A stretch of DNA of 49,924 nt from Jeotgalibacillus alimentarius (GTDB taxonomy: Bacteria > Bacillota > Bacilli > Bacillales > Jeotgalibacillaceae): the NCBI RefSeq assembly GCF_000829445.1, contig NZ_JXRQ01000012.1:1-49924 (forward strand), read 5' to 3'. A program made the position numbers and the translations under genes. A model generated the notes under the pieces. That model made no database searches. It was not told the origin of the DNA and worked only from the letters and a program-made list of their open reading frames with translations. Below, piece by piece: positions 33,864-42,705 of this stretch. Each line of letters begins with the position of its first letter. The first letter of the stretch is position 1.

Positions 33864-35373
33864 AGAAAAACGCCTGCACCCGATTACCGCAGTGATGAAT
33901 GCACTGAAAACGCTGAAAGAAGCATTTATTCCATTTGTGATCCTGATCTTTTTAAATCGCGGGGAAAGAGAATCCTTTCTTGATTTTCTGCCTTTTTTAA
34001 TTATGGGTGCCATGGTCATTCTGTTTCTTTTTCTTGGCGTGATCAAATGGTGGCGTTTTAAGTACTGGGTTGAAGAAGATGAACTTAAAATTGAACAGGG
34101 TTTATTAGTAAAGAAAAAACGTTATATTCCTTTTGAACGAATACAGAGCCTGAACTATACAGAAGGCGTGCTGCACAGGCCTTTAAAGCTTGTAAAAGTA
34201 AAGGTGGAGACAGCCGGCAGTTCTTCAACGTTAGAGTCAGAGGCAGAATTGACGGCGATTACAAAAGTTGAAGCAGATGATCTGAACCGCATGATCGCTG
34301 CTGCTAAAAAACGGCTCAAAGAAGGAAATGCTGAATTGCCTGAGGGTGAGGAAACAGTGGAGCAGGAGCCTGATGAGCAGGTCCTGTATCAAATGAGCCC
34401 GAAAGATCTTGTGGTCATGGCAACTACTTCAGGGGGAGCCGGCGTTGTCATCGGTGGTATCCTGATCTTCCTTTCACAGTTTGGAGAGATTATTCCATAT
34501 GAAGCTGTATTTCAGGAGCTGATTGATTTTGTGGAAGCGGGCTTCCTGCTTGCGGGGATATTGGCTGTGCTGGTCTTTTTTGTCGCATGGCTCATTGCAG
34601 TCGGACTGACGTTTCTGCGCTATGCGCATTTTACAGTCAGGCTTGTGGATAAGGACATTGTAATCACCCGTGGACTGCTTGAGAAAAAGCAGACGACTGT
34701 GCCACTTAAAAGAATTCAGGGAATCACGTTTGATCAGAATATTATGCGGGAGCCATTTGGATATACATCCGTGACGATTGAAAGTGCAGGCGGGTCTGTT
34801 CTTGAAAAAGACTCTAATGCGATCAGATTATTGCCGATGATCCGTGAAAAAGAAACGTATGCGATTCTGGATGAAATTTTACCTGAATATCATTGGCAGA
34901 CTGAATTTACCGGTGCACCGAGACGTGCCCTTAAGCGATATATTTTTTGGAAAGTATTCTTCTCGCTGATCGTCATCGTGCCGGTTTCTTATTTCTTTTT
35001 CCCGCTCGGTCTGATCTCGCTGATATTGATCCCAGTGGCAGTGGCCCTTGGCTGGATGCAGTATAAAACAGCCGGATGGAGCGCATCACGTGATCAGTTG
35101 ACATTGAAATACAGAGGCATCAGCAAGCAAATTGTTTATCTCAAAAAGAAACGGATTCAGTCAGTCGAATGGACCCAGACGTTTTTCCAGCGTAAAGGTG
35201 ACGTTGCGACACTGCATGCAACGATTAAATCCTACACGAGCGGCAGCCACAGCAGTATTGCGCATGTTGCAAAAGAAGACACGGATCTCGTTATGGATTG
35301 GTACAGCCCGGAAGCAGAAGTGAAAAAGGTACATGAACCGATTATGACGAATCCTGAATTTGAGGGACAATAA
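33856..35373 (+). CDS. ydbT: PH-domain membrane protein YdbT
   Basis: 505 aa with several membrane helices and three bPH2 repeats, each recognisable by a WVEEDELKIEQGLLVKKKRY-like strand pair (about 64-84, again DKDIVITRGLLEKKQTTVPL and RDQLTLKYRGISKQIVYLKK). It starts inside the end of ydbS, so the two are probably made as a complex. A strong terminator shared with the rhomboid gene follows. Confidence 0.88.
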   Translation: MSEEKRLHPITAVMNALKTLKEAFIPFVILIFLNRGERESFLDFLPFLIMGAMVILFLFLGVIKWWRFKYWVEEDELKIEQGLLVKKKRYIPFERIQSLNYTEGVLHRPLKLVKVKVETAGSSSTLESEAELTAITKVEADDLNRMIAAAKKRLKEGNAELPEGEETVEQEPDEQVLYQMSPKDLVVMATTSGGAGVVIGGILIFLSQFGEIIPYEAVFQELIDFVEAGFLLAGILAVLVFFVAWLIAVGLTFLRYAHFTVRLVDKDIVITRGLLEKKQTTVPLKRIQGITFDQNIMREPFGYTSVTIESAGGSVLEKDSNAIRLLPMIREKETYAILDEILPEYHWQTEFTGAPRRALKRYIFWKVFFSLIVIVPVSYFFFPLGLISLILIPVAVALGWMQYKTAGWSASRDQLTLKYRGISKQIVYLKKKRIQSVEWTQTFFQRKGDVATLHATIKSYTSGSHSSIAHVAKEDTDLVMDWYSPEAEVKKVHEPIMTNPEFEGQ

Positions 35374-35374
35374 G

Positions 35375-35409
35375 AAAATGCCTGGAGCGTTAAAAGCTCC
35401 AGGCATTTT
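35375..35409. terminator. Bidirectional terminator between ydbT and rhomboid gene
   Basis: AAAATGCCTGGAGC and GCTCCAGGCATTTT form a perfect 14-bp stem with a 7-nt loop. Confidence 0.9.
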
Positions 35410-35410
35410 G

Positions 35411-36007
35411 CTATTCCCGACGCCGCTGCTGAAAAATGAACAGGCCAATCAAAACGCCTGCTGCAAGCCCTGCAAGGTGCGCGGTTATATTAATATTTGA
35501 ACCGAAAAATGTCATCACAACGCTGATCGCAATGATCGGCACCATAACCTGTCTGATCTCGAGAGGTGCTGCCTGCTTATAAATGAGCCAGATCGCTCCG
35601 TATAATCCAAACAGGCCGAAGATCGCACCGCTGGCTCCGACGGAAGAGTAAAAAGGTGGCTGTAATACCCAAGTAGCAACGTTGGCGATAATGCCAGTGA
35701 GTAAATAAACAACTGAAAACTGGAAAGATCCAAGCAGCCGTTCAAGTGCAGGTGCAAACAGCACTAATGAAAATGTGTTGAACAGCACATGAAACAAGTC
35801 AGCGTGTGCAAAGATCGGTGTAACAAGACGCCAGTATTCCCCCTGAGAAATTAATCCGTTAATACCTGCGAGTGAAAACAGGACTGAAGATCCAATGCCG
35901 CCCGGAAGTGAAGTCGCAATAAATACGAGCGCGTGGATCAGGATCAGCAGTGATACGACAGGGTAAAACCTGATAAACTGTGATAAGCTTTCAGTACGTA
36001 CAAACAA
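35411..36007 (-). CDS. ydcA: Rhomboid-family intramembrane serine protease (YdcA)
   Basis: 198-residue six-helix protease cleaving within or near the membrane. The catalytic Ser126 lies in GASGAIFG and His177 in NITAHLAGLAAG; HADLFHVLFN supplies the HxxxxHxxxN helix-2 motif. The TTG start at 36007 has GGAGG 7 nt upstream. It is divergent from acpS, as in B. subtilis ydcA. Substrates are unknown. Confidence 0.92.
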   Translation of the reverse strand: MFVRTESLSQFIRFYPVVSLLILIHALVFIATSLPGGIGSSVLFSLAGINGLISQGEYWRLVTPIFAHADLFHVLFNTFSLVLFAPALERLLGSFQFSVVYLLTGIIANVATWVLQPPFYSSVGASGAIFGLFGLYGAIWLIYKQAAPLEIRQVMVPIIAISVVMTFFGSNINITAHLAGLAAGVLIGLFIFQQRRRE

Positions 36008-36072
36008 ATGAAATCCTCCCTGTAACTGATTAGTTCTATCATACAGGATTCTATACGAAAAAGGTGACTCAG

Positions 36073-36429
36073 ATGATTCATGGAATCGGCTTGGATATTG
36101 TAGAAATTGAACGGATAGACCAACTGCTTGTCAGACAGCCGAAAATCATCCGGCGTGTCCTCACTGAACGTGAACAGCAGCAGTTCATGCAGCTTGGTGA
36201 AAGACGGAGAATTGAATTTCTGGCAGGGCGCTTTGCTGTAAAAGAGGCATATGCAAAAGCATTTGGGTGCGGCATTGGACGTGAGCTGTCTTTTCAGGAT
36301 ATTGAGATTGAAAAAGCCTCATCCGGCAAACCTTACATCAGTCATACGGATTATCAGGTACATGTAAGCATCACCCATACAAAAGAATATGCCGCTGCGC
36401 AGGTGGTGATTGAGGGGACAGGTGCTTAG
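36073..36429 (+). CDS. acpS: Holo-[acyl-carrier-protein] synthase
   Basis: Transfers 4'-phosphopantetheine from CoA to ACP. 118 aa; [11 protein letters not shown] (Asp8) and [12 protein letters not shown] (Glu58) give the Mg2+/CoA-binding residues. The ATG at 36073 has AAGGTG 6 nt upstream; the in-frame GTG at 36064 forms part of that site. A terminator overlaps its stop codon. Confidence 0.96.
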   Translation: MIHGIGLDIVEIERIDQLLVRQPKIIRRVLTEREQQQFMQLGERRRIEFLAGRFAVKEAYAKAFGCGIGRELSFQDIEIEKASSGKPYISHTDYQVHVSITHTKEYAAAQVVIEGTGA

Positions 36430-36445
36430 GTGCGCCTGTTTTTAT
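36418..36445 (+). terminator. Terminator overlapping the acpS stop
   Basis: ACAGGTGC (36418-36425) pairs with GCGCCTGT (36432-36439), one G-T pair, followed by TTTTATTTTT; the TAG stop is in the loop. Confidence 0.72.
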
Positions 36446-36496
36446 TTTTGGTTTGTGGAGATGGATCTCTGATGAAAGGGTTGGTTTTGGAAATAT

Positions 36497-36660
36497 ATCA
36501 GCAATTCAGTTTTATCTATCACCTTTTTGTTTATTCAATCGCCTTTGCTTATAATTGCGTCATCTTAGACATGTATTCGAAAAAGGTGAAGGAATTCAAT
36601 CACCTTTATGAATATTAGTATCACCTCGCGCCTTAATTCAATCACCTTTTCAATAATTCG
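36497..36660. repeat. Tandem array 4: eight 19-21-bp units, core ATCACCTTT
   Basis: Units begin at 36497, 36518, 36538, 36559, 36580, 36599, 36620 and 36641. Most start ATCACCT or ATCGCCT and end ATTCA/ATTCG. The fifth (36580-36598) carries the core inverted (AAGGTGA). Multiple stops rule out coding. The array ends exactly where the repeat fragment at 36661 begins. Confidence 0.75.
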
Positions 36661-36724
36661 ACCGCCCCGCCGGTACCGCGTCTTACGCCCGTCGGAGCCG
36701 ACCAAGGGTCTTCCGCTTTTCGAA
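36661..36724. repeat. Truncated family 2b repeat, reverse orientation
   Basis: On the minus strand it begins AAAAGCGGAAGACCCTTGGT and includes CTCCGACGGGCGTAAGACGCG as in 32192-32314, but the right half is absent and array 4 starts there. Confidence 0.65.
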
Positions 36725-36727
36725 GGT

Positions 36728-36873
36728 GTCCAGCTCCAGCAGGCAGGGGCTAGTGCGCTTCCCTCAGCTCCTTAAGATAAGTCAACATCGATTCACTGCG
36801 TTCATCGTGTTTCCTTTATCTCAATCCGCTTCAGTCCAGCGCATACGCCCCTTAACGCCTGCTTCCGCTTTTC
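36728..36873. repeat. Family 2a repeat, inverted near-identical copy of 16617-16763
   Basis: Reverse complement of the 16617 element with only about five differences along some 146 bp. The same tandem order 2a-2b as at 32042-32314 is kept. It lies just before the ydcC start region. Confidence 0.78.
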
Positions 36874-36952
36874 TATGTCATACAAGCCCATTTCCTTTCA
36901 TACACTGAAAGTGCACTGGCAACGATGCTTAATGAGTGAAGGGGAGGAAACC

Positions 36953-37966
36953 ATGAAGAAAACCGCTCTCTGTTTGATAATGGTCTTTTTAGTGATGCTG
37001 ATGGCTGCGTGCGGTGAGAAGACGAGGGAAGAAGCGGCTCAGGATCTGATGGACAAGGTGGAGGAGACTGAAAGCTACAAGGCAAAAGCGAAGATGACCT
37101 TTAATACAGGAGAGACACCACAGGAATATGATGTGGAAGTCTGGCACATGAAGCCCCATTATTACAGGGTCCATCTGAAGCATGCTGAAGACAAGCAGAG
37201 TCAGATGATTATCAGGAATGATGAAGGTGTATTTGTTCTGACGCCTGCGTTGAACAAGAGCTTCCGTTTTCAGAGTGACTGGCCTTCGAATGGCAGTCAG
37301 GCTTATCTGGCTGAATCGCTTGTAAAGGATATTCAGGAGGATAAGGAAGCAGTATTTAAAGAACAGGAAGGGCAGTATGTATTTGATACGAAGACAAGGT
37401 ACAAGCATCAGCAGATGTTCCCGCTTCAGCAGGTTACATTTGATAAGAAGACACTTGCACCGACTGATGTAAAAGTGAAAGATGAAGAAGGAAATGTGAA
37501 AATTGAATTGAGCTTCAGTGAAGTTGATTACAAAGCAACATTTGAAAAAAGCGATTTTAACCTTGAGAAAAATATGATGGGCGCCCAGCTTGAAATGCCT
37601 GTTTCAGGTGACGGCGAAGAAACGGAAGAGTGGGCGGTATTGTATCCGACTGCTGAGATCGAAGGCGCTGCACTGAAAGAGGAAAAAGAAGTGAAGACAG
37701 ATAACGGCAGCCGTGTGATTCTGACGTATGAAGGTGCGAAGAATTATACGATCATTCAGGAGAAGCTCGATGCTGCACCTGTCATGTTGACCACATCTGA
37801 GGCTATGGGAGAAATAGCGGATCTCGGCTTTGCAGTGGGCTCTATGACTGAGAATTCACTGGAATGGACCTTTAATGGAGTCAACTACATGCTTGCTTCG
37901 AATGATCTAACAGAAGAGGAAATGCTCGAAGTCGCTCGCTCAGTGCAAGGGTCTATGATAAAATAA
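36953..37966 (+). CDS. ydcC: LolA-like outer-surface lipoprotein YdcC
   Basis: 337 aa. The signal peptide ends at the lipobox LMAACG (Cys at about 19), giving a lipid-anchored extracytoplasmic protein. The rest matches the YdcC/LolA-like beta fold (YKAKAKMTFNTGETPQEYDV, NDEGVFVLTPALNKSFRF). In spore formers this family member is sporulation-associated; its ligand is unknown. GGGGAGG precedes the ATG at 36953. It lies upstream of alr, as in B. subtilis. Confidence 0.88.
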   Translation: MKKTALCLIMVFLVMLMAACGEKTREEAAQDLMDKVEETESYKAKAKMTFNTGETPQEYDVEVWHMKPHYYRVHLKHAEDKQSQMIIRNDEGVFVLTPALNKSFRFQSDWPSNGSQAYLAESLVKDIQEDKEAVFKEQEGQYVFDTKTRYKHQQMFPLQQVTFDKKTLAPTDVKVKDEEGNVKIELSFSEVDYKATFEKSDFNLEKNMMGAQLEMPVSGDGEETEEWAVLYPTAEIEGAALKEEKEVKTDNGSRVILTYEGAKNYTIIQEKLDAAPVMLTTSEAMGEIADLGFAVGSMTENSLEWTFNGVNYMLASNDLTEEEMLEVARSVQGSMIK

Positions 37967-38012
37967 CGGCATCCAAAACAGGAGCAAATCCTGTGACAAG
38001 AGAAGGTGCCAG

Positions 38013-39164
38013 ATGATGATGAATGAATTCCACAGAGACACATGGATTGAGGTAGACCTGGATGCAGTCAGACATAATATCACTCAATTGTCCGGCCGCC
38101 TGAAAAAAGACACAGTGATTATGGCTGTTGTAAAAGCGAATGCGTATGGACACGGTTATCTTGAAGTAGCAGAGACAGCACTTGGAAGCGGAGCGGAATG
38201 GCTGGCAGTGGCTTTTCTTGATGAAGCGCTCTTTCTTAGAAAGCACGGCTTTACCGCTCCGATCCTGGTGCTTGGTGCCACACGCCCTGAAGATGCCGCA
38301 CTTGCTGCGCAGCATGGAATCCGCCTGACTGTGTTTTCAGGTGACTGGCTGAGAAAAGCAGAAAATGTTCTTGATCGCGAGACGCTGAACGTACATTTGA
38401 AAATAGATACAGGAATGGGGCGGATCGGATTTAGAGAAAAAGCAGCTTTAAAGGAAGCAGAAAGATTTGTAGCTGATTCTTCCCATTTAACGATAGAAGG
38501 GGTCTTCACTCATTTCGCGACAGCGGACGAGCCTGACCGCAGCTATGCTGATTGGCAGCATGAACGTTTCCATGACTTCCTTGAGGTATTTGAGCAGCAG
38601 CCGGAAATGGTTCATGCTTCTAACAGCGCAGGTGCATTTCTCAGAGATAATACAGCATTTAACGCTGTACGTTTCGGTATTTCAATGTACGGATTTGTGC
38701 CTTCAGGAGATATCCGGAGTGAGATGCCCGTTACGCTTCAGCCGGCACTCTCCCTTTACACTAAGATTGTTCAGGTAAAGCAGCTGAACAAGGGGGATAA
38801 AGTCAGTTATGGCGCAACCTACACAGCGGAGCAGGATGAATGGATTGCAACGCTGCCAATTGGTTATGCTGATGGATGGATCAGGCAGATGCAGGGTTTT
38901 GAAGTACTTGCAGGAGAGCACCGCGCAGAAATCATCGGACGGGTCTGTATGGATCAGTGTATGATCAGGCTGCCTTTTGAAATGGAAGAAGGCACAGTTG
39001 TCACGCTAGTCGGGAGTACTGAAAATGACTGTATCCTGCTTGATGATGTTGCAGCCCACAATGGAACGATTCACTATGAATCTGCCTGTCTGCTGGCTGC
39101 AAGGCTGCCCCGGATCTATTGGGAAAACGGTGTGATAAAAAAGGTCTTTAATCATCTGAAATAA
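38013..39164 (+). CDS. alr: Alanine racemase
   Basis: PLP enzyme interconverting L- and D-alanine, which supplies Ddl with D-Ala. 383 aa; the PLP-binding Lys41 lies in AVVKANAYGHG, followed by the KIDTGMGRIGF barrel segment and the C-terminal catalytic Tyr in VSYGATYTAEQDEWIATLP. Three consecutive ATGs (38013, 38016, 38019) follow AAGGTG; the exact one is uncertain by a residue or two. ddl and murF lie 10 kb upstream. Confidence 0.96.
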   Translation: MMMNEFHRDTWIEVDLDAVRHNITQLSGRLKKDTVIMAVVKANAYGHGYLEVAETALGSGAEWLAVAFLDEALFLRKHGFTAPILVLGATRPEDAALAAQHGIRLTVFSGDWLRKAENVLDRETLNVHLKIDTGMGRIGFREKAALKEAERFVADSSHLTIEGVFTHFATADEPDRSYADWQHERFHDFLEVFEQQPEMVHASNSAGAFLRDNTAFNAVRFGISMYGFVPSGDIRSEMPVTLQPALSLYTKIVQVKQLNKGDKVSYGATYTAEQDEWIATLPIGYADGWIRQMQGFEVLAGEHRAEIIGRVCMDQCMIRLPFEMEEGTVVTLVGSTENDCILLDDVAAHNGTIHYESACLLAARLPRIYWENGVIKKVFNHLK

Positions 39165-39205
39165 TCATTTTTGCAAAGAATTGTCAGATATTTTAAAAGA
39201 GAACC

Positions 39206-39234
39206 TTTTCAGTACGGGTTTTTAATGTTAATAT
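39206..39234 (+). promoter_or_regulatory. Candidate promoter of ndoAI-ndoA
   Basis: TTTTCA (39206-39211), a 17-bp spacer and TAATAT (39229-39234) stand about 85 bp before the antitoxin start. Confidence 0.4.
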
Positions 39235-39318
39235 AAACATGGACTTGAATGATGAATGAACGAAAGAATAAATGTTTCAGAAAAAATAGGTATGCATATG
39301 ATGGTGGAGGTGTAGTTT

Positions 39319-39600
39319 GTGTCGGAATCCAGCGCAACATCAGAAATCTTGGTACGATTACCAAAGCAACTGCTAACAGAACTGGAAGCGTTTGCCGAAC
39401 AGGAAGAATTAAGCTGCAGTGACTGTATTTATCGCGCAACAAAAGCTTATGTCCGTGACAGACGCAGGAAACAAACTCAAGATGCGATGCGCCGGGGCTA
39501 TATGGAAATGGCGAAGATCAACTTATCAATGGCTTCGGAGGCACTACAGGCAGAATACGAAGCAGACCATACCATTGAACGTCTGGTAAGTGGAGGATAA
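39319..39600 (+). CDS. ndoAI: Antitoxin NdoAI (EndoAI, MazE-like)
   Basis: 93-residue ribbon-helix-helix protein ([20 protein letters not shown]) that binds and inhibits the NdoA RNase through its C-terminal tail and probably represses the operon. The GTG start has GGAGGTG 6 nt upstream. The toxin gene begins 4 bp after its stop, and sigma-B regulators follow, as in B. subtilis. Confidence 0.94.
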   Translation: MSESSATSEILVRLPKQLLTELEAFAEQEELSCSDCIYRATKAYVRDRRRKQTQDAMRRGYMEMAKINLSMASEALQAEYEADHTIERLVSGG

Positions 39601-39604
39601 CGCT

Positions 39605-39955
39605 TTGATAGTGAAGCGTGGAGACGTATTTTTTGCTGACCTATCTCCCGTTGTCGGTTCAGAGCAAGGTGGAGTCCGCCCCGTTCTCATCATCCAAAAC
39701 GACATCGGAAATCGGTTTAGTCCCACAGTAGTGGTCGCAGCAATTACAGCACAAATTCAAAAAGCCAAGCTTCCTACCCATGTTGAAATCAGTTCAAAGC
39801 GCAATGGCTTTGAACGTGATTCAGTTATTTTGCTGGAACAGATCAGAACACTAGACAAACAACGACTAACAGACAAAATAACCCATCTGGATGACGAGAC
39901 GATGGAAAAGGTAGACGAGGCACTTCAGATCAGCCTTGGCTTGATAGACCTCTAA
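39605..39955 (+). CDS. ndoA: mRNA interferase toxin NdoA (EndoA, MazF)
   Basis: Sequence-specific endoribonuclease (UACAU in the B. subtilis enzyme), 116 aa. [20 protein letters not shown] and [20 protein letters not shown] are almost those of EndoA; catalytic Arg25 and Thr48 are in place. The TTG at 39605 gives the canonical N-terminus with GGAGG 8 nt upstream. A terminator separates it from rsbR. Confidence 0.96.
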   Translation: MIVKRGDVFFADLSPVVGSEQGGVRPVLIIQNDIGNRFSPTVVVAAITAQIQKAKLPTHVEISSKRNGFERDSVILLEQIRTLDKQRLTDKITHLDDETMEKVDEALQISLGLIDL

Positions 39956-39960
39956 TGTGG

Positions 39961-39988
39961 AAAACGCTCTTTCAGGAGCGTTTTTTTT
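39961..39988 (+). terminator. Terminator of ndoAI-ndoA
   Basis: AAAACGCTC (39961-39969) and GAGCGTTTT (39976-39984) form a 9-bp stem with T8. Confidence 0.88.
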
Positions 39989-39996
39989 CATATCGA

Positions 39997-40025
39997 TAGA
40001 CCCGGCGGCAACACTCCTCTATAAT
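39997..40025 (+). promoter_or_regulatory. Sigma-A promoter of the rsb operon
   Basis: TAGACC (39997-40002), a 17-bp spacer and a perfect TATAAT (40020-40025), 45 bp before the rsbR start and just after a terminator. It would drive the whole eight-gene unit. Confidence 0.7.
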
Positions 40026-40070
40026 AGAACATAAGTACGAATACAGAATGATAAGTTAGAGGTGAACTAT

Positions 40071-40898
40071 TTGTATAACAAAATCACTGCGCACATTGAA
40101 GATCATCGTGAAGAGCTCGAACGGTTATGGAAAGAGCAGCTTACGAGCGATACAGATGCGCGCATCATTGACATTATGCCAGAGCACATATTTGAATCAA
40201 CGAGCTCAGAGTTTTTTGATATTATTCTACTCAATCTGAAAGATAAAGATAGAGAATATAAAGAAAAGCTTCAGAGTTTTTCTGACAAAGTAGTCAGACT
40301 CGGCTGGCCGGTTGCGCTGGTTGTAAAAGGATTGAGAGAATTTGTACATACTGTGCAGGAAAACTTAGTCCAATATGGAAGTATAGATAAAGAAAGAGAA
40401 GGAGACTATCTGGAACTCCTCGATAAATGGATGACACCAATCTCGAATGAAATCATCCAGACATATGCAGAAACATGGGAGAAAACTGTATCTCTGCAGA
40501 AGATGGCCCTTCAGGAGCTGTCTGCCCCGTTAATTCCGGTGATGGAACAGATTTCAGTTATGCCGCTTGTAGGAACCATTGATACTGAAAGAGCAAGACT
40601 TGTGATGGAAAATCTGCTTGACGGAGTGGTCAGCCACCGCTCTGAAGTCGTGCTGATAGACATTACAGGCGTGCCAGTAGTAGACACAATGGTTGCTCAC
40701 CATATTATCCAGGCAGCAGAAGCGGTTCACCTGGTTGGGGCGAAGTGCATGCTGGTCGGAATCCGGCCTGAAATTGCCCAGACGATTGTTAATCTGGGGA
40801 TAGATTTGGACAAGTTTATTACAACCAGCACAATGAAAAAGGGTGTTGAGCTGGCGTTAGAGATGACAGGCAGAAAAATAGTGGAATTGGAGGGGTAA
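40071..40898 (+). CDS. rsbR: Stressosome core co-antagonist RsbR
   Basis: 275 aa. A non-haem globin-like N-terminal sensor domain (about 1-130) is followed by a STAS domain in which VMPLVGTIDTERARLVMENL and VVLIDITGVPVVDTMVAHHI are essentially those of RsbRA; Thr172 and Thr206 correspond to the RsbT phosphorylation sites. It assembles with RsbS into the stressosome and holds RsbT. The TTG at 40071 has AGAGGTG 6 nt upstream; the in-frame GTG at 40062 lies inside that site. Confidence 0.95.
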   Translation: MYNKITAHIEDHREELERLWKEQLTSDTDARIIDIMPEHIFESTSSEFFDIILLNLKDKDREYKEKLQSFSDKVVRLGWPVALVVKGLREFVHTVQENLVQYGSIDKEREGDYLELLDKWMTPISNEIIQTYAETWEKTVSLQKMALQELSAPLIPVMEQISVMPLVGTIDTERARLVMENLLDGVVSHRSEVVLIDITGVPVVDTMVAHHIIQAAEAVHLVGAKCMLVGIRPEIAQTIVNLGIDLDKFITTSTMKKGVELALEMTGRKIVELEG

Positions 40899-40901
40899 AC
40901 G

Positions 40902-41258
40902 GTGAGAATTCCGATCCTAAAACTGAATGATTGCCTTTTAATTTCAATTCAATGGGAGTTAGATGATCAGACTGCCCTTGAATTTCAGGAAGATTTGCTA
41001 AAAAGAATCCATGAAACCAATGCGCGCGGTGTTGTCATTGATATTACATCAATTGATTTTATCGATTCATTTATCGCTAAAGTGCTTGGCGATGTAATTA
41101 ATATGTCCAGGTTAATGGGTGCGAAAGTTGTTATTACAGGAATTCAGCCGGCAGTTGCCATTACACTGATCGAGCTTGGCATCAGACTTGATGATGTAAT
41201 GACAGCACTTGATCTGGAAAAAGGTTTAGAGAAACTTCAACAGGAATTGGGGGACTGA
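40902..41258 (+). CDS. rsbS: Stressosome scaffold RsbS
   Basis: 118-residue single STAS domain. The phosphorylatable Ser56 in [13 protein letters not shown] (Ser59 of B. subtilis) is present. It sequesters RsbT until phosphorylated by it. The GTG start has GGAGGGG upstream; 3 bp separate it from rsbR and 4 bp from rsbT. Confidence 0.96.
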   Translation: MRIPILKLNDCLLISIQWELDDQTALEFQEDLLKRIHETNARGVVIDITSIDFIDSFIAKVLGDVINMSRLMGAKVVITGIQPAVAITLIELGIRLDDVMTALDLEKGLEKLQQELGD

Positions 41259-41262
41259 CCAT

Positions 41263-41664
41263 ATGGAAATCCAATCCTGTGTATCCATTCTGAACGAGTG
41301 GGATATCGTAGCTGCTCGCCAGCTTGGCAGAAATGTAGCGAAAGAGCTGGGATTTGGAACCGTGGATCAGGCTAGAATTACAACAGCCATCAGTGAACTC
41401 GCCCGAAATATTTACCTGTATGCAGGAGAAGGTCAATTATGTATTGACCGGCTGAATGAAAATGGTAAAGCAGGGCTCAGAATTATTGCACTGGATAAAG
41501 GTCCGGGTATTCCAGATATTAGAAAAGTAATGGAAGACGGTTTTTCAACTTCAGGGGGTCTAGGAGCTGGCCTGCCGGGTGTACGAAGATTAATGGATGA
41601 TTTCAACATTGATTCAAACCCTGGCGAAGGTACAGATATCCGCGCAACAAAATGGCTCCGATAG
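41263..41664 (+). CDS. rsbT: Switch protein / serine-threonine kinase RsbT
   Basis: 133-residue GHKL-type kinase: ISELARNIYLYA (N box), LDKGPGIPD (G1) and GGLGAGLPGVRRLMD (G2). It phosphorylates RsbR and RsbS under environmental stress, is released, and then activates RsbU. Its length equals that of the B. subtilis protein. GGGGG precedes the ATG. Confidence 0.96.
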   Translation: MEIQSCVSILNEWDIVAARQLGRNVAKELGFGTVDQARITTAISELARNIYLYAGEGQLCIDRLNENGKAGLRIIALDKGPGIPDIRKVMEDGFSTSGGLGAGLPGVRRLMDDFNIDSNPGEGTDIRATKWLR

Positions 41665-41680
41665 GAGGGGCATTTGACGA

Positions 41681-42691
41681 ATGAATAAACAAGAGACACT
41701 AGAAGCACAATATAGTAAAATTTTGCAGGAATATATGAACAACCAGTCTGAGCAGGCTTTATATGCTGCTCAGCAATTCAGCCGGACTGCCCTTGCGAAA
41801 AAGGTGCCGCCGGAGGAAGTTATCAGTCTTCAAAAGAATGCAATGCAGCAGTTAATGCCTGACCTCTCACCGGAAGTCTGGCATTCTTTTGATATTCTGC
41901 TAGAAGTCATGACAGCATACGGATTCGCTTTCAGAGAGCATCAAAGTCTGCTTGATACACAAAAGGAATTAAAAAATGAAATGGAAATCGCCTCCAATGT
42001 ACAGGATACACTCCTTGGGACATCGGTTCCAACAGTGGATGGTCTCGAAATCGGAGCACTCAGCGTTCCTGCCAAACAGATGAACGGAGACTATTATCAC
42101 TTTGTTCATGACGGCGATCATTCTGTGAATGTAGCTATTGCGGATGTCATCGGTAAAGGGATTCCGGCAGCACTCTGCATGTCTATGATCAAGTATGCGA
42201 TGGACAGTCTTCCTGAATATCGTAAAGACCCAAGCGCCGTGCTTGAAAGTCTCAACAGAGTAGTAGAACAGAACATCGACGATTCTATGTTCATCACGAT
42301 GTTCTATGGTATGTATGAGCTGCGCAGTAATATCCTGCACTTTGCTTCTGCAGGCCATGAGCCTGGCTTTTTCTACCGCGGAAAAGATAAAGAGTTTCTT
42401 GACCTTGAAGCGAGAGGGCTTTTACTTGGTGTTGATAAAAACGCAAAGTATAAGCGCTATGAGCAGGCAGTTGAAGTAGGAGATATGGTCATTCTGATGT
42501 CTGATGGGGTAACAGAGTGCCGTACCGATGAAGGGTTCATTGAACGTGAAACGTTAATTTCCTATATCAATGAGTACATAGAACTCCCGCCGCAGGAAAT
42601 TGTAAATAAAATTTTCCGTGACCTGGAACGCCTTCAGCACTTCCAATTAAGGGATGACTTTACAATTATCATTTTAAAAAGAACAAAATAG
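41681..42691 (+). CDS. rsbU: PP2C phosphatase RsbU (RsbV-P phosphatase)
   Basis: 336 aa: an N-terminal four-helix RsbT-binding domain (about 1-85), a short linker helix and a PPM/SpoIIE-type phosphatase with GDYYHFV, VNVAIADVIGKGIPAALCMS and VILMSDGVTECRTDEGF carrying the metal-binding Asp residues. Once bound by RsbT it dephosphorylates RsbV. AGGAGGGG precedes the ATG. Confidence 0.96.
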   Translation: MNKQETLEAQYSKILQEYMNNQSEQALYAAQQFSRTALAKKVPPEEVISLQKNAMQQLMPDLSPEVWHSFDILLEVMTAYGFAFREHQSLLDTQKELKNEMEIASNVQDTLLGTSVPTVDGLEIGALSVPAKQMNGDYYHFVHDGDHSVNVAIADVIGKGIPAALCMSMIKYAMDSLPEYRKDPSAVLESLNRVVEQNIDDSMFITMFYGMYELRSNILHFASAGHEPGFFYRGKDKEFLDLEARGLLLGVDKNAKYKRYEQAVEVGDMVILMSDGVTECRTDEGFIERETLISYINEYIELPPQEIVNKIFRDLERLQHFQLRDDFTIIILKRTK

Positions 42692-42705
42692 TTCCGGCTG
42701 ATTAC

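Noticed and set aside
36430-36618. 62-residue + strand ORF after acpS
   Set aside because: It covers the acpS terminator and tandem array 4, with no ribosome site; array units in other frames contain stops.
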